Source of the DNA: Rhizomucor pusillus
Lineage: Eukaryota; Mucoromycota; Mucoromycetes; Mucorales; Lichtheimiaceae
DNA: 14,820 nt
Direction: 5' to 3'
NCBI GenBank assembly: GCA_900175165.2
Contig: FWWN02000148.1
Span: 1 to 14,820, forward strand
Part shown: positions 1 to 10,453 of the stretch, in pieces
Position numbering within the stretch: position 1 is the first letter of the stretch
How the letters are laid out: each line of letters opens with the position of its first letter
Notes under the pieces: model-generated
Databases searched by the model: none
Told to the model about the DNA's origin: nothing
What the model saw: only the letters and a program-made list of their open reading frames with translations
Made by a program: the position numbers and the translations under genes

Positions 1-670
1 GCAGCAGTTACCGGCTCTGTCATTTCTGAATGGAAGAAGTAAAATGGATGGAGCGCGCCACAGGAGCCTCTCAGACAGACGACGCAGGACATAGGCTCCA
101 TGTACGCGAGTAGATCGCTCCACGATCACTGGAACAGGTCGAAATGAGCGAAGCAGCCTACGAGGCAATCATTCTTCCAGAACTTTAAACGCATGCTTAC
201 GAATGTTCACTCTGCCATACGCTACAATANAAANAGATAATACCATAGCAAACCAAAAGACGTTTACAACAGTTAAGTTTATTCCAAATACATTATATTA
301 TATATATTGGTGCCGTTTAGTTCACGTTGTTTCTAACTATATATCCAGGTACCACCGCGTGGAGGCGGCACCGCCACTCCTCTCACCAGTTCGGCATACC
401 CGCATGTTATCCCGAAGGAAGGTTGACGGGCAGCTCCCACTCACTCTAAAAGATGTCCGCGTTTGCCCTTTTAAACCTGTTTTTTTTTTTTTAATTTCGT
501 TAACTTGTGATATAGTGATTTTAACACCATTCGATCCGTCAGAAGGAGAGCATTCGTTCTGTATATATATCATGGTACTTTTATGGCATTTCGGTGGAGT
601 TGTCACTCTTTTTGCATACAAAGAGGAGAATGAAGCGGACTTGTACATTTCCCACTGGAAGAAGTATATA

Positions 671-983
671 AAATCGTGACGACCTAATAGAGAATCTCAT
701 AGTACTCACTATCTCTGTCTATTCTCAAGAAGCGTTAATTGACATGAGCGCAATGCTAGCAGACCGCTTATCCAGTTGTTCACTCTTATGCGGAGGCTGG
801 ATGTCTTTTATAATTCGGGAAAATATGAAAAGAAGACGGAAGTTAACAAAACAGAAGCTCAAAAGAAGAAGCATCGATTAGAAATTGGAAAAATGTCAAG
901 ATATTTCAAATTCGTGAACGGTAAATCTGTATCCTTCTGAAACGAGTATGTAAACCTCGAGATGGGTGTCCGTAGACTTGCCC
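671..983 (+). repeat. left arm of a long inverted repeat
   Basis: Read on the plus strand, this segment matches the reverse complement of 14258-14680 over its whole length with scattered differences. Shared blocks include CGGGAAAATATGAAAA, TTAACAAAACAGAAGC, TTGGAAAAATGTCAAGATAT and GTATGTAAACCTCGAGA. By eye, identity in alignable parts is roughly 75-85 percent; I did not compute it. Weaker similarity seems to start a few tens of bases earlier. The inner end at 983 lies about 95 bases from the VMA8 stop. Compared with the right copy, this one lacks about 86 bases. The two arms point towards each other across the three genes. It is probably a copy of a decayed dispersed element, but no transposase or LTR ends were recognised. 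Confidence 0.8.
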
Positions 984-1043
984 TTCTCCTAAACTTCTCG
1001 ATGTCTGGAGATTATATTTAAAGATACGTGCCGCAGAAAATCA

Positions 1044-1049
1044 TTTATT
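1044..1049 (-). terminator. VMA8 polyadenylation signal AATAAA
   Basis: On the minus strand this reads AATAAA, beginning about 30 nt after the VMA8 stop codon in an AT-rich stretch. The position and sequence fit a canonical fungal cleavage/polyadenylation signal. No transcript data support it here. Confidence 0.45.
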
Positions 1050-1077
1050 ATTATCAGTCTGTAATTCGGGGTTGGGC

Positions 1078-2249
1078 TTAGAAGATGATATCCTCGTCTC
1101 CTTGGTCAATAAGGTCGATCTGACCGGTCTCATGCGCCGTACGGAACTCTGGGACTGAAAATGGTGGGGTGACAATGAGATATCTGGGTTCTCGATACTG
1201 TGAATAAGGTAACTTTACCTTCGCCGTCAAATTTTTCCTTGGCTTGCACTATGCGTTCGTGTTCCTCAGCCTCAGCGCGATCTTTCTTTTTACCTTGCAC
1301 CTTTTTCAATCTACGAAAGAGAGAGAGAGGAAGTGATAGTAAGTGAAAAAGTCGACAGAGAGCCATGCTGGATTTGTTTACCTAAAGAATTCTTCTCTGT
1401 CCTGTTCATCCAGCTCGGAAATGATATATTTGATGGTATTTTCGTAACGGGGGATGATGACATGCTCAATGGCATTCACACGACGGTTTGTTGCCTTGAT
1501 GACCTCGTCCAAAATGACGAATGCAGTCTGTAGACTGGCAAGCTCGACGAGTGTCTCAACTGCTTTGGTATACACTTCCTTTGATTTCTGCACGTATTGA
1601 CCTCCGCGGCCCAAACCAGTGAACTCGAATGCTGGGAAAGGTATCTGTTAAACTATTCTCTTCTTTCGACTTCTTCTATATCTTTTCTTCTTTTCGCTCA
1701 CCATTGTTGCCTTCGGTGTACATTGAAAACGTCGGCAGCATGACACCAGACACGTTTTCTTGCTGAGCACGAACACGCAGCTGAGCTGATTTTGATGCCT
1801 CCTGCACTTGATAACTGCATATATCAATCAGGTCAACAGTGATGGCGATAACAAAATATGGAAGAGTAGCAGCAGTAACGATTTACCTGATATCACCCGC
1901 CATGTATTGCACTTCGGCCAAGGAAAACGATGCTGCCTGCATAACTTGACCCATTTTGCGTTTCAACTAAACCGAGATGCTCAATTGTCAACTTTGGTCT
2001 ACATCGCAGCCGGGTCGCAAAAGTTTCTCTACCTCGTCGATTCGCTGGGTGATTGTTCGAAAACGTTTCGTCAATGCCTCGGCTTTGCGTTTCAACAGCG
2101 AGTGACCCGTCTGTGCACCCTTTAGACGAGTCTTCATTGTAGTGAGCGCCCTGGACTCATGTTAGGAACCACAATATTGTCAGGGTCAGCGTTTGTTCAT
2201 CTTACATGCGCGTAGGGAATATGTTGATTCGTTGGTTGGCTCCTGACAT
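1078..2249 (-). CDS. VMA8: V-type proton ATPase subunit D
   Basis: Subunit D of the V1 sector of the vacuolar H+-ATPase, the central rotor shaft that couples ATP hydrolysis to proton pumping into vacuoles and endosomes. Seven exons (minus strand): 2249-2206, 2150-2033, 1966-1887, 1814-1702, 1631-1382, 1310-1219, 1154-1078. They join in frame into 257 aa, normal for the family (about 250). The start [15 protein letters not shown] and the following [15 protein letters not shown] match the conserved N-terminus. The core stretches [20 protein letters not shown] and [18 protein letters not shown] are near-diagnostic and form the long coiled-coil helices of the shaft. The C-terminus ends in the acidic QGDEDIIF typical of fungal D subunits. 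Intron 1 splits the Met15 codon, so a simple ORF search misses the true start. The last intron has two usable acceptors 6 nt apart (exon start 1154 or 1148), which changes Val-Pro in or out. AATAAA follows the stop. The gene begins only 193 bp past the RIM15 stop. Confidence 0.96.
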
Positions 2250-2442
2250 TTCTGCGTGGTTCCCAACAAGAAGCTACAAAGCTGTTCCTCGCTCGCAAGC
2301 TCGGGCGTTATGTAAAGCTCAATCTCCGAAAAAGCATTGGCGCCTGAGTCGTTTCAAAGCATTCTTGTTGTTGTGTATTGCTTTGCTATGTTGTAAAAGG
2401 AACATGGATAAAGAGCAGGAACAGGGTAGGTGTGGGGTATCA
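2250..2442 (-). promoter_or_regulatory. RIM15-VMA8 spacer: RIM15 3' UTR and VMA8 promoter
   Basis: Only 193 bp separate the RIM15 stop from the VMA8 start, both on the minus strand. The spacer must therefore hold the 3' end of RIM15 transcripts and the promoter plus 5' UTR of VMA8. I see no clear TATA box and no AATAAA in it. A CA-rich stretch (ACACAACAACAA on the minus strand) lies mid-spacer. RIM15 transcripts may end inside VMA8, or the two may be partly co-transcribed; the sequence alone does not decide this. Confidence 0.5.
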
Positions 2443-5400
2443 CTAATGATTGGATTTATACAATGTGGGAAAGTGAGTTTGCAGTTGCGAAAGTATACAA
2501 TGTTTCGTGATAGGTCTGCAAAGGAGACCGTCAAAGACGCTTACGGCGCTCGCCGTGGCATCGCGACCGACTGCGATGATGGGCGTATTTTGATTGTCGT
2601 TGTTTGTGGATTTGATCATCCTTGCCGCTGATTCTCCATCCACTGAAAAAACACAAGTAGTTCCTTAGTTCGAGAATGTCTCAAATAAAGGCTTTCTTAG
2701 AGGCAACATACCTATGGGCATTGTCAAATCCATAAAAATCAAATCAAATCGCATATCGCTCATGGCACATCGTACGGCTTGCGCACCATTTCTTGCTAGC
2801 ACACATCTACAGTTGTATGGTGACAACACAGTCTCCATTACAGTCAAGCTGATAGGATTATCATCAGCTATTAGAATCTCCAGTCGCGACTGTTGATGCA
2901 TACATTTCATCTCTGTCGGATCCAGAGGATGCATGATACCCATTCTCTGCTGAAGCATGCTATTACTGCTGCTATCAGATGCCGGAGATGGATAGTAGTT
3001 TGTGGCCGCAGAATTTGCACTATCGTGCTTACTGTCACTAGGTGAAGAGGCAGACCTAGTTCGCATGGAAGCCCACGAATCGGCTACAGAAACTGGAAGC
3101 GTAGCAGTGGCTGCAGACGGCGATGCATCCTTGTCTATTGTGGGGCGCTTGCCATTCGGCATCACCGCCTGAACTGAAGATGTCGAGGGCGATAGACTGG
3201 AGGGAGTTCCAGGCAAGGATAACGACTGTCGACTATTGAAGGTAAGATCAAACGCCGAACCCCTTTTCGAGAGTTTGCGAGCTTGAGAAATAATGGAAGG
3301 AGGAGGCGCGTTTGCACTTGCAGCGATGATGCTATCATGCCTGATTTTTCGAATCGTATTTTCATTCTCTCGTTCCAGCATCGGCAAGTTCTTGTACGTG
3401 AACGTTCCAAAGTCATCGCGCGAGACTTTCAAGTTTGATACTTCGGCTGCGACAGAAAACATACCATGTCCAGTTGTCACGAGCGGCTGCATCTTTTCTG
3501 GGTTTTGCTCTTGGATTATCGCATTCGCTTTCTCTACTTGGGCAAGCGTCTCTTCTGAAGTTAGCATTGTTGCTCCTCGACTGTCGAAATAATCCGTATC
3601 TTCCGAATCCATTGGTTGAGGAACAAACGGTGGCGTTGATGTCAATGTTGTATTCCAGTCAATATCTTTGAAAAAGGGATGCTGCTTGACTTCGTCGAAC
3701 CCGTTGTATCCCAGTCTTTTTCGTGGATCAGAGGCTAACAGCCGTTCCATGAAATCCCTTGCTTCGGGAGATATGTCAACGATATCTTCATGCCAATCGA
3801 TGGATCGCGATAATATATTTTCAAAGACTTTATCGGCAGTCTCTGCATGAAAAGGTGGATAACCGTACAGGAATTCATAGCAGATTACGCCCAGTGCCCA
3901 CTGAGAAATAGTATGGTCAGGGATTCAGATCGCGATAGCGTCCATCATGTATTATAACCACCTACCCAATCTACACCTCCATTTTGGTCAGTTCCAAAAA
4001 TGCTCTCGGGAGCCAGGTAGTCTGGAGTTCCGACAGCGTGGCGAATAGAACTGTCATCTCCAGTGGTTCGTTTCTTTGCTTTGTAAACATATCCGGGTGT
4101 GGCAATTCCAGGTGTCACTGTGCCAAATACACTCGAGTAAGCTGTACTCGAACGATGGCGCGACGGTAAAGAGGAGTGGAAAGTGCTTCGATCCGTGGAT
4201 GCAACTGAGCGTCCACCAGTATCTGTTTGATCTCCAGACGCAACGCTGCTAGCCATGGATCCACGACGATAGTAGTCATTGTCAAGCAGTAAGTTGAAGT
4301 ATGGACTTTTTTGCTGCAAGCTAGCTAATGAACCGCCAGCCTCGTCCAGTCCAACAGGAATAGAAGGGGATTGCGGTGGGGTGCCAGACCGAGAAGGTGC
4401 AGGAGATGTAGGCGGTGCAGACTCGCACGACAAGTCTTGCTCTTCACCGTTAGCAAGCTCTCTTTGGACACGCCGATCGAGAAAGCCTATCCTGGACAAC
4501 CCAAAATCAGTGAGCTTCAGATGACCTGTTTTGTCTATAAGCAGATTATCGGGCTTGAGATCTCTGTGCACAATATTATTCCTGTGCAAGTAGGCGATAC
4601 CCAGTGCGACCTCGGCTAAGTATCTCCGGGCCCAGTCTTCTGGTAGCGTTCCCATCGTTTTGAGCAATGCAGCGCAATCGCCGCCATTCAGATACTCGAG
4701 CACCAAGTACAGGTAATCCTTGGACTGGAACGTGTAGTACAATTTCGTCACAAACGGACTGTCTGTTTGCGTGATAAGAATCAACCGTTCCGCCTTGACG
4801 TTAGTTACTTGGTTTTTGGCAACCATATCTGCTTTCTTGAGGAACTTGATAGCATAATAATCACCGGTTGATCGCTTCTTGGCTAAAAAGACGGATCCAA
4901 AAGCACCCTTGCTGATAGGTTTAATGATTTCGAAATCCTTGATACTCGGTGCCTTTGGTCGCGGCGTAGTAGAAACAGCTATAGGCGTGGGAGACGCAGG
5001 TGACTTTCCGCCATCAGCTGGTAGAGGCGACGACACTTTCTTTTTGGTGTTTTCATTTGCATGTTTCCGTCGACGAGCTTTCCTAGATCTCCAGGATTTG
5101 AAACGGCTAAACAGTGACTTTTTGCTCCTGGATTTGGTGTCGTTATCTCTAATACTGTGGACTGATTCTCTTGCACTAGCGCAATTCTCTTGTTCTTCTT
5201 CTGTGTCGGAATTACTGCTGTCAGATACATATTCGGTCCATCCCGGCTTTTGCTGCGTTGTCTGCTGAAATTCGCGTCGTACTTGTTCGTTGTAAGTCAT
5301 TCGATCTTGCATGCGATTCACTGCATCAACTTTGGCTTTCGTGATGGTCTCCACGTCCCTTATCAGCGATACTAACGTTGGATCCATTGCCATTGGCGGC

Positions 5401-8400
5401 CGCCAATATAAAATGCGAATCATCTTTTCTCGAGAGTCTTGATCGTCGATCATCTTTTGATGAGTGCTGTTCTCAGGAACAGGGATATTTAAAGCAACTT
5501 CCAATATCTCCAGCATGTCACTGTATGCAGTTATCTCAGATTCGATTAACTCGGCTGCATCAGCTGATTCGCGACCAGATGTAGTTACTGCATCAGCAGC
5601 CGAATGTTGTTCGTCAATCTCCTGTTTTTGTTGTTGACAAACTTCGTCGCGGAATTGCTGTATCTGGTATTTTGCTTCTTTAATGTTGTCGTCGCACATC
5701 ATGACATCCAGCTCTGCTCTGTGTATTTCCACACAAAGTTCTGAGTGTTGCTCAAAGAAGGCGGCTACAACCCAGCGCTCACAGACGCGGCATAGCACAG
5801 GTGGTAGTGTTAGCAAGCTCGAGTGGGATGGAAGTAAACTTCCAGATGTGGGTGCGCCACCTTGGGAGATAGCTCGCCGCATAACAGGCGCGATTGGTAT
5901 TTGGAGCATAGGTTGCTCATGCGTCAGAGACTCTGCGGCTGCTGCTGCTGCTGCTGCTGGCCCAGACTGGGATCTCTTTCGCATCAGGCTAATGTTTTCC
6001 CAATCCAAATTTGTTGTTGTCGCTGCTGCTGCTGCAACTGGAGTAAGAGTTTCGGGTGTGACGGAGACGCCACTGCATTCGCTGTGATTTGGTGTCGTTG
6101 TATTCTCACCCGCTATCCATTTCAATGCTGTTGGTTTGAGAACCCACATCGTATGACTGGGCGTCTCTGTCAATCTGTCGTACATCAACATGCCCTTGCC
6201 TTCCATGTTAATCTTCTCACGGTTTGCCGTGATAACAACAAGATGGATTTCAACAGTTCTCGAGTCATCTGCTAATAGCTCCTGTGTAGCCATTTCAAAC
6301 GTATTTTGGTCTTCTTGCGCGACAAAATCGGTAACACTTTTGCCAATTGCTTCATTCGCTTTCGTCCTAAAATTTACTCTTACATGTCAGCATGCAGTTA
6401 CTGGTGTATAGTGTTTTTAATTACCCAAGAAGATCCAGCCAAACAGGACTAACATATTGGATAATGGTTTCCTGCAGCGAGAGATCCATAATGACAGTGT
6501 AACTCTGTTTCAGAGCAGAGTGGTTGGTGGGTTCTTCGTCGTCGAGAGACTTCAGGGATTGGGCCACCGGCGATGGTTGATTGCTGCTGCGTTCATCAGC
6601 CGACGATAAATTTTCTTTCAAATACATGCTCCCAAGATGTTTGCTTAAAGTCGACAGAGTTTCTGGATTGTTGTCGCTATCATCCGGCACAGTACTGAAA
6701 CTTGATTCCTGATCGATATCATTTTCAGATATCACGGAGCCAGGCGCAGCTGTCGACGCCCAGAACTTGCGCTCTGCTTCCCACCATTCTAAGGCGCGGT
6801 TCAGAGCTGCAGCTGCCAGCAGTAGGCGGATATACCATTGCCTACACGCCCATTCTCGATGGATCTCCCACTGTTTGCCGAGATTTTGTATATCAAGAAG
6901 CAACTTTGAGAAATTGATTGAAATATTCTCCACATCATCCAGTGGTGTATCGAGGACTTTCTGTGCATATAATGCGAGCTTTTGCAACGTGACGACAAAC
7001 GGCGTCGGCTCCTCAGAATCGTTTTCGGTGGCTGTGTCCATGTATGCACCTCGCCCTGTGAAGCATATATACCGTTCGGCATAGTCATCCAGTCCGTCAA
7101 GAATTTCTCGAGTTTCGCAATCGCAGAGATACTTTGCATATTGAACTTGAGATCTTATCGATTGCAATATTTCCGAAAGTTGTTGCTGCCTTGCATGAGC
7201 CTCGCTGCTATCATCACCGACGTCGTTGTTGTAGGTTTCTCCTTTACTCACTCGCCTGTCAAAGCTTGACAGACTGGTACCGCCTGTACCAGACGCTGAC
7301 GGATGGAAACATTGACGCAGAGGAGATCCCACATGCGACGACGTTGCAGAAGATCGGTTTCGACTAGCAGATGTATCCTTGCTCATTCTCGGATTCATGT
7401 TTTTTGCATATAGTAATGGGTACGGCGAGTTATCTAAAAAAGGACAAGTAAAATGCAACGGACATTCAGCGTCATGCTTCTCAGAATGTAGTATCAGCAG
7501 TGCTTACATTCCGGCGAGTAGTCGTTGCTGGCTCCTGGAGAACGGTAATCGTCGCTGCCCCAATCAAGATGATCTGACCGCTGTTTACGAAAGGATAGAT
7601 CCAATGGGTGAGGTGCAGGGCTTGACAGATCATTGGACGTCGTCGGATATAACCCTCTGGATGCAACCGAGATATCCAGTCGTGCTACATCATTTCCTTC
7701 TAAAGTTATGGCAAAACTGTTATCAGAAACGGTAAAGTGTAGACTGGAAAAATTTCGCTCAACGTACCATGACCTCGTTTCGAATCAGTCTTCCAAAAGC
7801 CGTCGTCCATTTTTGTAGCTGTGGATGCTACGTTATCATCTCCTGACTTTTTTACTTGGGTTTTACTGCGAATCAGCTGATCACGAATGAAGGAATGAAG
7901 TGAGTGCTGATAAGCAGGTATCGGATTATGCATGCTGGCTTGATGATGGTGGGACATGCCAGCAAGCTGGTGGTCGCTTTTTGAGTCCTTATCCATGGGT
8001 GCGAACATGGTTGCTAACTCTTCCAACGTGGTTGGAAAGCATCGTTCACCGACGGTTGCTCTTCTTGCTCTGTTGGGTTGCTCATGCTCTGTAGAATTCC
8101 ACGAATTTTCTACCAATGATGAACATATCAGCGACCGAGCAATCAATCGCTTTTTATCGTCTGTACCTTCAAAGTGCTGCTGGGAACTCCAAAATGGAGC
8201 AGAAAGGTCGCTGTTTGCGCGCGGTGGCAGATGGCAGAGCGATGGAGGAGCAGGAAACAGCTTTGGATCAGGCGACAACAACGACGACGACGACGACGCC
8301 GCCGGCGTCGGTGGGGTATTGATCGCTCCTCCGTCGTTTGTACTGCTACTAAAACTGTTGCTGAACGCCGAGCTACTAGATTCAGACGAGCCGGTGTCAC

Positions 8401-8998
8401 AACAACTCGATCCAGCTCCAAAGAGATACTTGGCTGTCCACGATAAGTTTGACTTTGGTGAGACGGGGATCGTAGCTTTGTGGTGCAAAGTTTCGCGTGA
8501 TACGGAAGATGGACTACTCAGGTCGGACAGGCTGTCACAGTCGTTTGCTTGATGGTCAGCTGCAGACAGATCATCACTCTGTACATGGTAACTAGATGGC
8601 GCTGGTGATGGAGCCGAATTGTTCTTTTGCGAAGTAGCAGCAGCAGCAGCGGGAGGAGGTAAGTACCAGCCCTGTACCTTGCGCTCAGAGTGAGCGCTTG
8701 AAAATAATGGTGAAGCTGAAAGGTTGTCCCCAGATGCTGACGCGGTGACGTCCCGAGCATTGGAATCGGCTACAGAGACCTTGCTGCTGGATAGATGACG
8801 CTGCAGCCTGAGAGGTTCAGGTATAGGCACGGTGCGTAGTTTTACGTGTGCTGATGATGATGGTGATGTTGAAGGCGGTGAATGATGTTGTTTGTTTTTA
8901 CGGTGATGATTGTCGTCAGGCGGTGAAGAGGTTGCTGAATGATCATCTTGTTGTTTGTGACAAGAAGCTTTGGCAGGAGAGGTGGATGATGGTTCCAT
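2443..8998 (-). CDS. RIM15: Rim15/Cek1-type PAS-AGC kinase with receiver domain
   Basis: Greatwall-family Ser/Thr kinase; in yeasts Rim15/Cek1 acts in quiescence and nutrient stress, phosphorylating endosulfines that inhibit PP2A. Six exons: 8998-7768, 7699-7508, 7433-6425, 6366-3966, 3900-2712, 2642-2443, giving 2073 aa (budding-yeast Rim15 is about 1770). Order: Ser/Ala-rich N-terminus (1-470); a helical segment (about 550-720); PAS fold (about 785-890, with YVSPVWLDLLG across an exon junction); C2HC zinc finger (C1003, C1006, H1018, C1022); AGC kinase from 1288. Kinase landmarks: Gly loop SKGAFGSV, K1318, E1337, HRDLKPDN (D1413), DFG at 1431, about 158 residues of insert, then GTPDYLAPE ending 1598. 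The long DFG-APE insert is the Greatwall/Rim15 signature. After the kinase come FGTFTYKNLPML and a Ser-rich linker, then a receiver domain from about 1950 with D1957/D1958 and phospho-acceptor D2002. The receiver lacks the conserved Thr/Ser (Gly instead) and Lys (Arg instead). RRAT315 and RRGS1514 fit protein kinase A consensus. A TGA lies in frame 12 codons upstream of the start. Confidence 0.93.
5937..5960 (-). repeat. GCA trinucleotide run coding poly-Ala in RIM15
   Basis: Uninterrupted GCA codons on the minus strand (CTG/GCT run on the plus) encode eight alanines between the PAS region and the zinc finger. A second, shorter Ala run lies near 6019-6036 and a third near 8636-8650 in exon 1. 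These are likely slippage-prone, length-variable linkers. Confidence 0.8.
8276..8302 (-). repeat. ACG/CGT trinucleotide run coding poly-Ser in RIM15
   Basis: A run of ACG units on the plus strand reads as consecutive TCG serine codons on the minus strand, within the Ser-rich N-terminal region (residues about 234-240). It is a microsatellite in coding sequence. Confidence 0.75.
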
Positions 8999-9139
8999 TG
9001 GAACGAAGATGCACTTGCGCTGCTCTTTTTGCTGTCAAAGTCAGGGTGATAATCGCTAAAAAGGAATATTTTCGCAAGGATAAGGGTGCAATCGAGGAGG
9101 TGAATGCAGGTTGAGTTCGAGTGTCGTTGATAGGCTTCC

Positions 9140-9147
9140 TATATAAT
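9140..9147 (-). promoter_or_regulatory. possible TATA element of RIM15
   Basis: ATTATATA on the minus strand, about 140 nt upstream of the RIM15 start codon. It is the best TATA match close to the gene. Short AT-rich matches are common by chance, so support is weak. Confidence 0.25.
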
Positions 9148-10437
9148 GAAAGAACGGGCTACATGAAAAAGAAAAAAAGGACTCGCAGTGGAGGGATAAA
9201 AAGGCAAAGGGGAAAAAGGATCGATTTTCTCCACAAGCGTATGCGTCACCATATGACCCGTCTCTGGATGGGACATTCCGTCGCTCCGTTACACATTGCT
9301 GCTGTAGACCAATAACCCCCAAACTCTCCTTCCAACTTGGAAACCACTTTAAGTTAGACATTTTTGGTATTATCTTACCCATCTCACTCGTTCTTGCTCA
9401 ACATTTAGCTGGTATTTAGAATTCGTGCAGATCCTTTTGAGGTTTTAGACTGACTGCAAATATTCGCTTCCGGGTCAGTGTAGGTACCTTGTTGTCCGCT
9501 TGTGGGAGTGTGACGTATCCTTGACTCGCAGGACAGTTATAAGCACAACACTTAAAGGAAGCTTATCCGTCTAAATGTGCGGTACTTGCAATAGTCCCAT
9601 GCTGAGTGGTACTGGCTCTAGAGTTTGCTTACACATATTATACAAAGTAGCAGCTCTGACACAAATTTAAATGTACATACGTCTACAGATGGGAGAAGCG
9701 GTTAGGCGCCAGATGGTGAGAAAAAAGGTTGATTCTGTTGACCTTGCATAATCCTACCGAATCCGGAAACATCATCAGTGTTCCATTCGTGACGAGCGAT
9801 CGCCGCGCTTTGTGAATATACACAGACAAGGTTAGTACAGGCCGAAAAGTAACCAAAATAGTCTTTGTTTCTGGTATGTTCGGTGATCATCCGGCGTCTG
9901 TGCAGCGGAGCACCGCGAGTCTATTATATCTTGTCAAGAAAATAGAGGAGCAAAAAGACTTTTATCAATATCCTGCGAAAACTTGTATCATGCACCATCT
10001 CGTGATAGCGTCCTTGGTTGTAAGTCTTTCCCTATCCAAGTCCCACCTTCAAGTTCTCTCTTGGTGCACTACTTGCCTGTTTATTATCGACTAAACGTTC
10101 AGGAAAATGACAATGTTCCCACAGAAAAGGTCCTTGCCATGATCATCTTACATGCCTTCCTATCCATTACATCATGTTCTTACCAGATATGCATAATTTC
10201 ACGTAGACCATGGCGCCACAATATATCATACGGTGCAACCGCTGCGGGATGTAACACGGGCAATGGAGTTAGTCAGTGGATGCATTCTGCTTATCGCTTG
10301 AAGTTACATAGATCTGCTCGTTGTATGCTTATTGTTGTACCAAATGCACGTGTTTTAAATATCTAATTGAGGACTTTAAGCCAATAACAAGACGATGCTT
10401 TTGACCCGTAACGAGACACCGGATCACTTTCAGTAAC

Positions 10438-10453
10438 GACGCTTTCGAGCGTC
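10438..10453. other. perfect 6-bp hairpin with TTCG loop
   Basis: GACGCT-TTCG-AGCGTC forms a perfect six-pair stem with a TTCG tetraloop, about 100 nt past the PSY2 stop. In the PSY2 transcript it would lie in the 3' UTR (loop CGAA on the minus strand). No poly-U follows it, so it is not a typical Pol III or bacterial-type terminator. It may be chance or a 3' UTR element. Confidence 0.4.

Larger units (their letters stand above)
1..1077. other. left flank with no supported gene
   Basis: Gene-free stretch downstream of the VMA8 stop codon. The first 200 bases contain short open stretches that enter from the window edge, such as about 30 codons open from base 2, but none resembles a known protein. 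Bases 230 and 234 are N. A 13-base T run lies near 480. A plus-strand frame at 203-679 is long enough to be listed as a candidate but spans the two N's and looks like chance sequence. From about 671 to 983 the sequence is one arm of an inverted repeat described separately. The region could hold the end of a gene lying outside the window; I cannot show it. Confidence 0.6.

Noticed and set aside
1..200. Possible C-terminal end of a gene entering from the left edge
   Set aside because: The open frames are at most about 30 codons and match nothing I recognise.
203..679. 158-codon plus-strand frame in the left flank
   Set aside because: It contains two ambiguous bases, a poly-T-encoded Phe run and no family resemblance. 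It overlaps a minus-strand frame of similar size and ends inside the repeat arm.
1311..1330. GA/CT microsatellite next to a VMA8 exon
   Set aside because: It lies in intron 5 beside the acceptor and is a short, ordinary simple repeat.
3966..6366. Possibility that the kinase exon is a separate gene starting at its internal ATG (6293)
   Set aside because: The PAS fold is continuous across the 6366/6425 junction and the exon phases fit exactly, so it is an internal exon of RIM15.
7956..8552. 198-codon plus-strand frame antisense to RIM15 exon 1
   Set aside because: It is a shadow of the Ser-rich RIM15 coding sequence; trinucleotide runs keep several frames open.
10211..10250. TGGCGCCA followed by TGTAACACGGG, resembling a retroelement primer-binding site and LTR start
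   Set aside because: Only seven bases match a tRNA-type primer site, the order is wrong for LTR then primer site, and no gag or pol sequence is nearby.
9983..10366. 127-codon plus-strand frame in the PSY2-RIM15 spacer
   Set aside because: No recognisable domain, no codon pattern that stands out, and overlapping competing frames. Kept only as part of the unexplained-gap finding.
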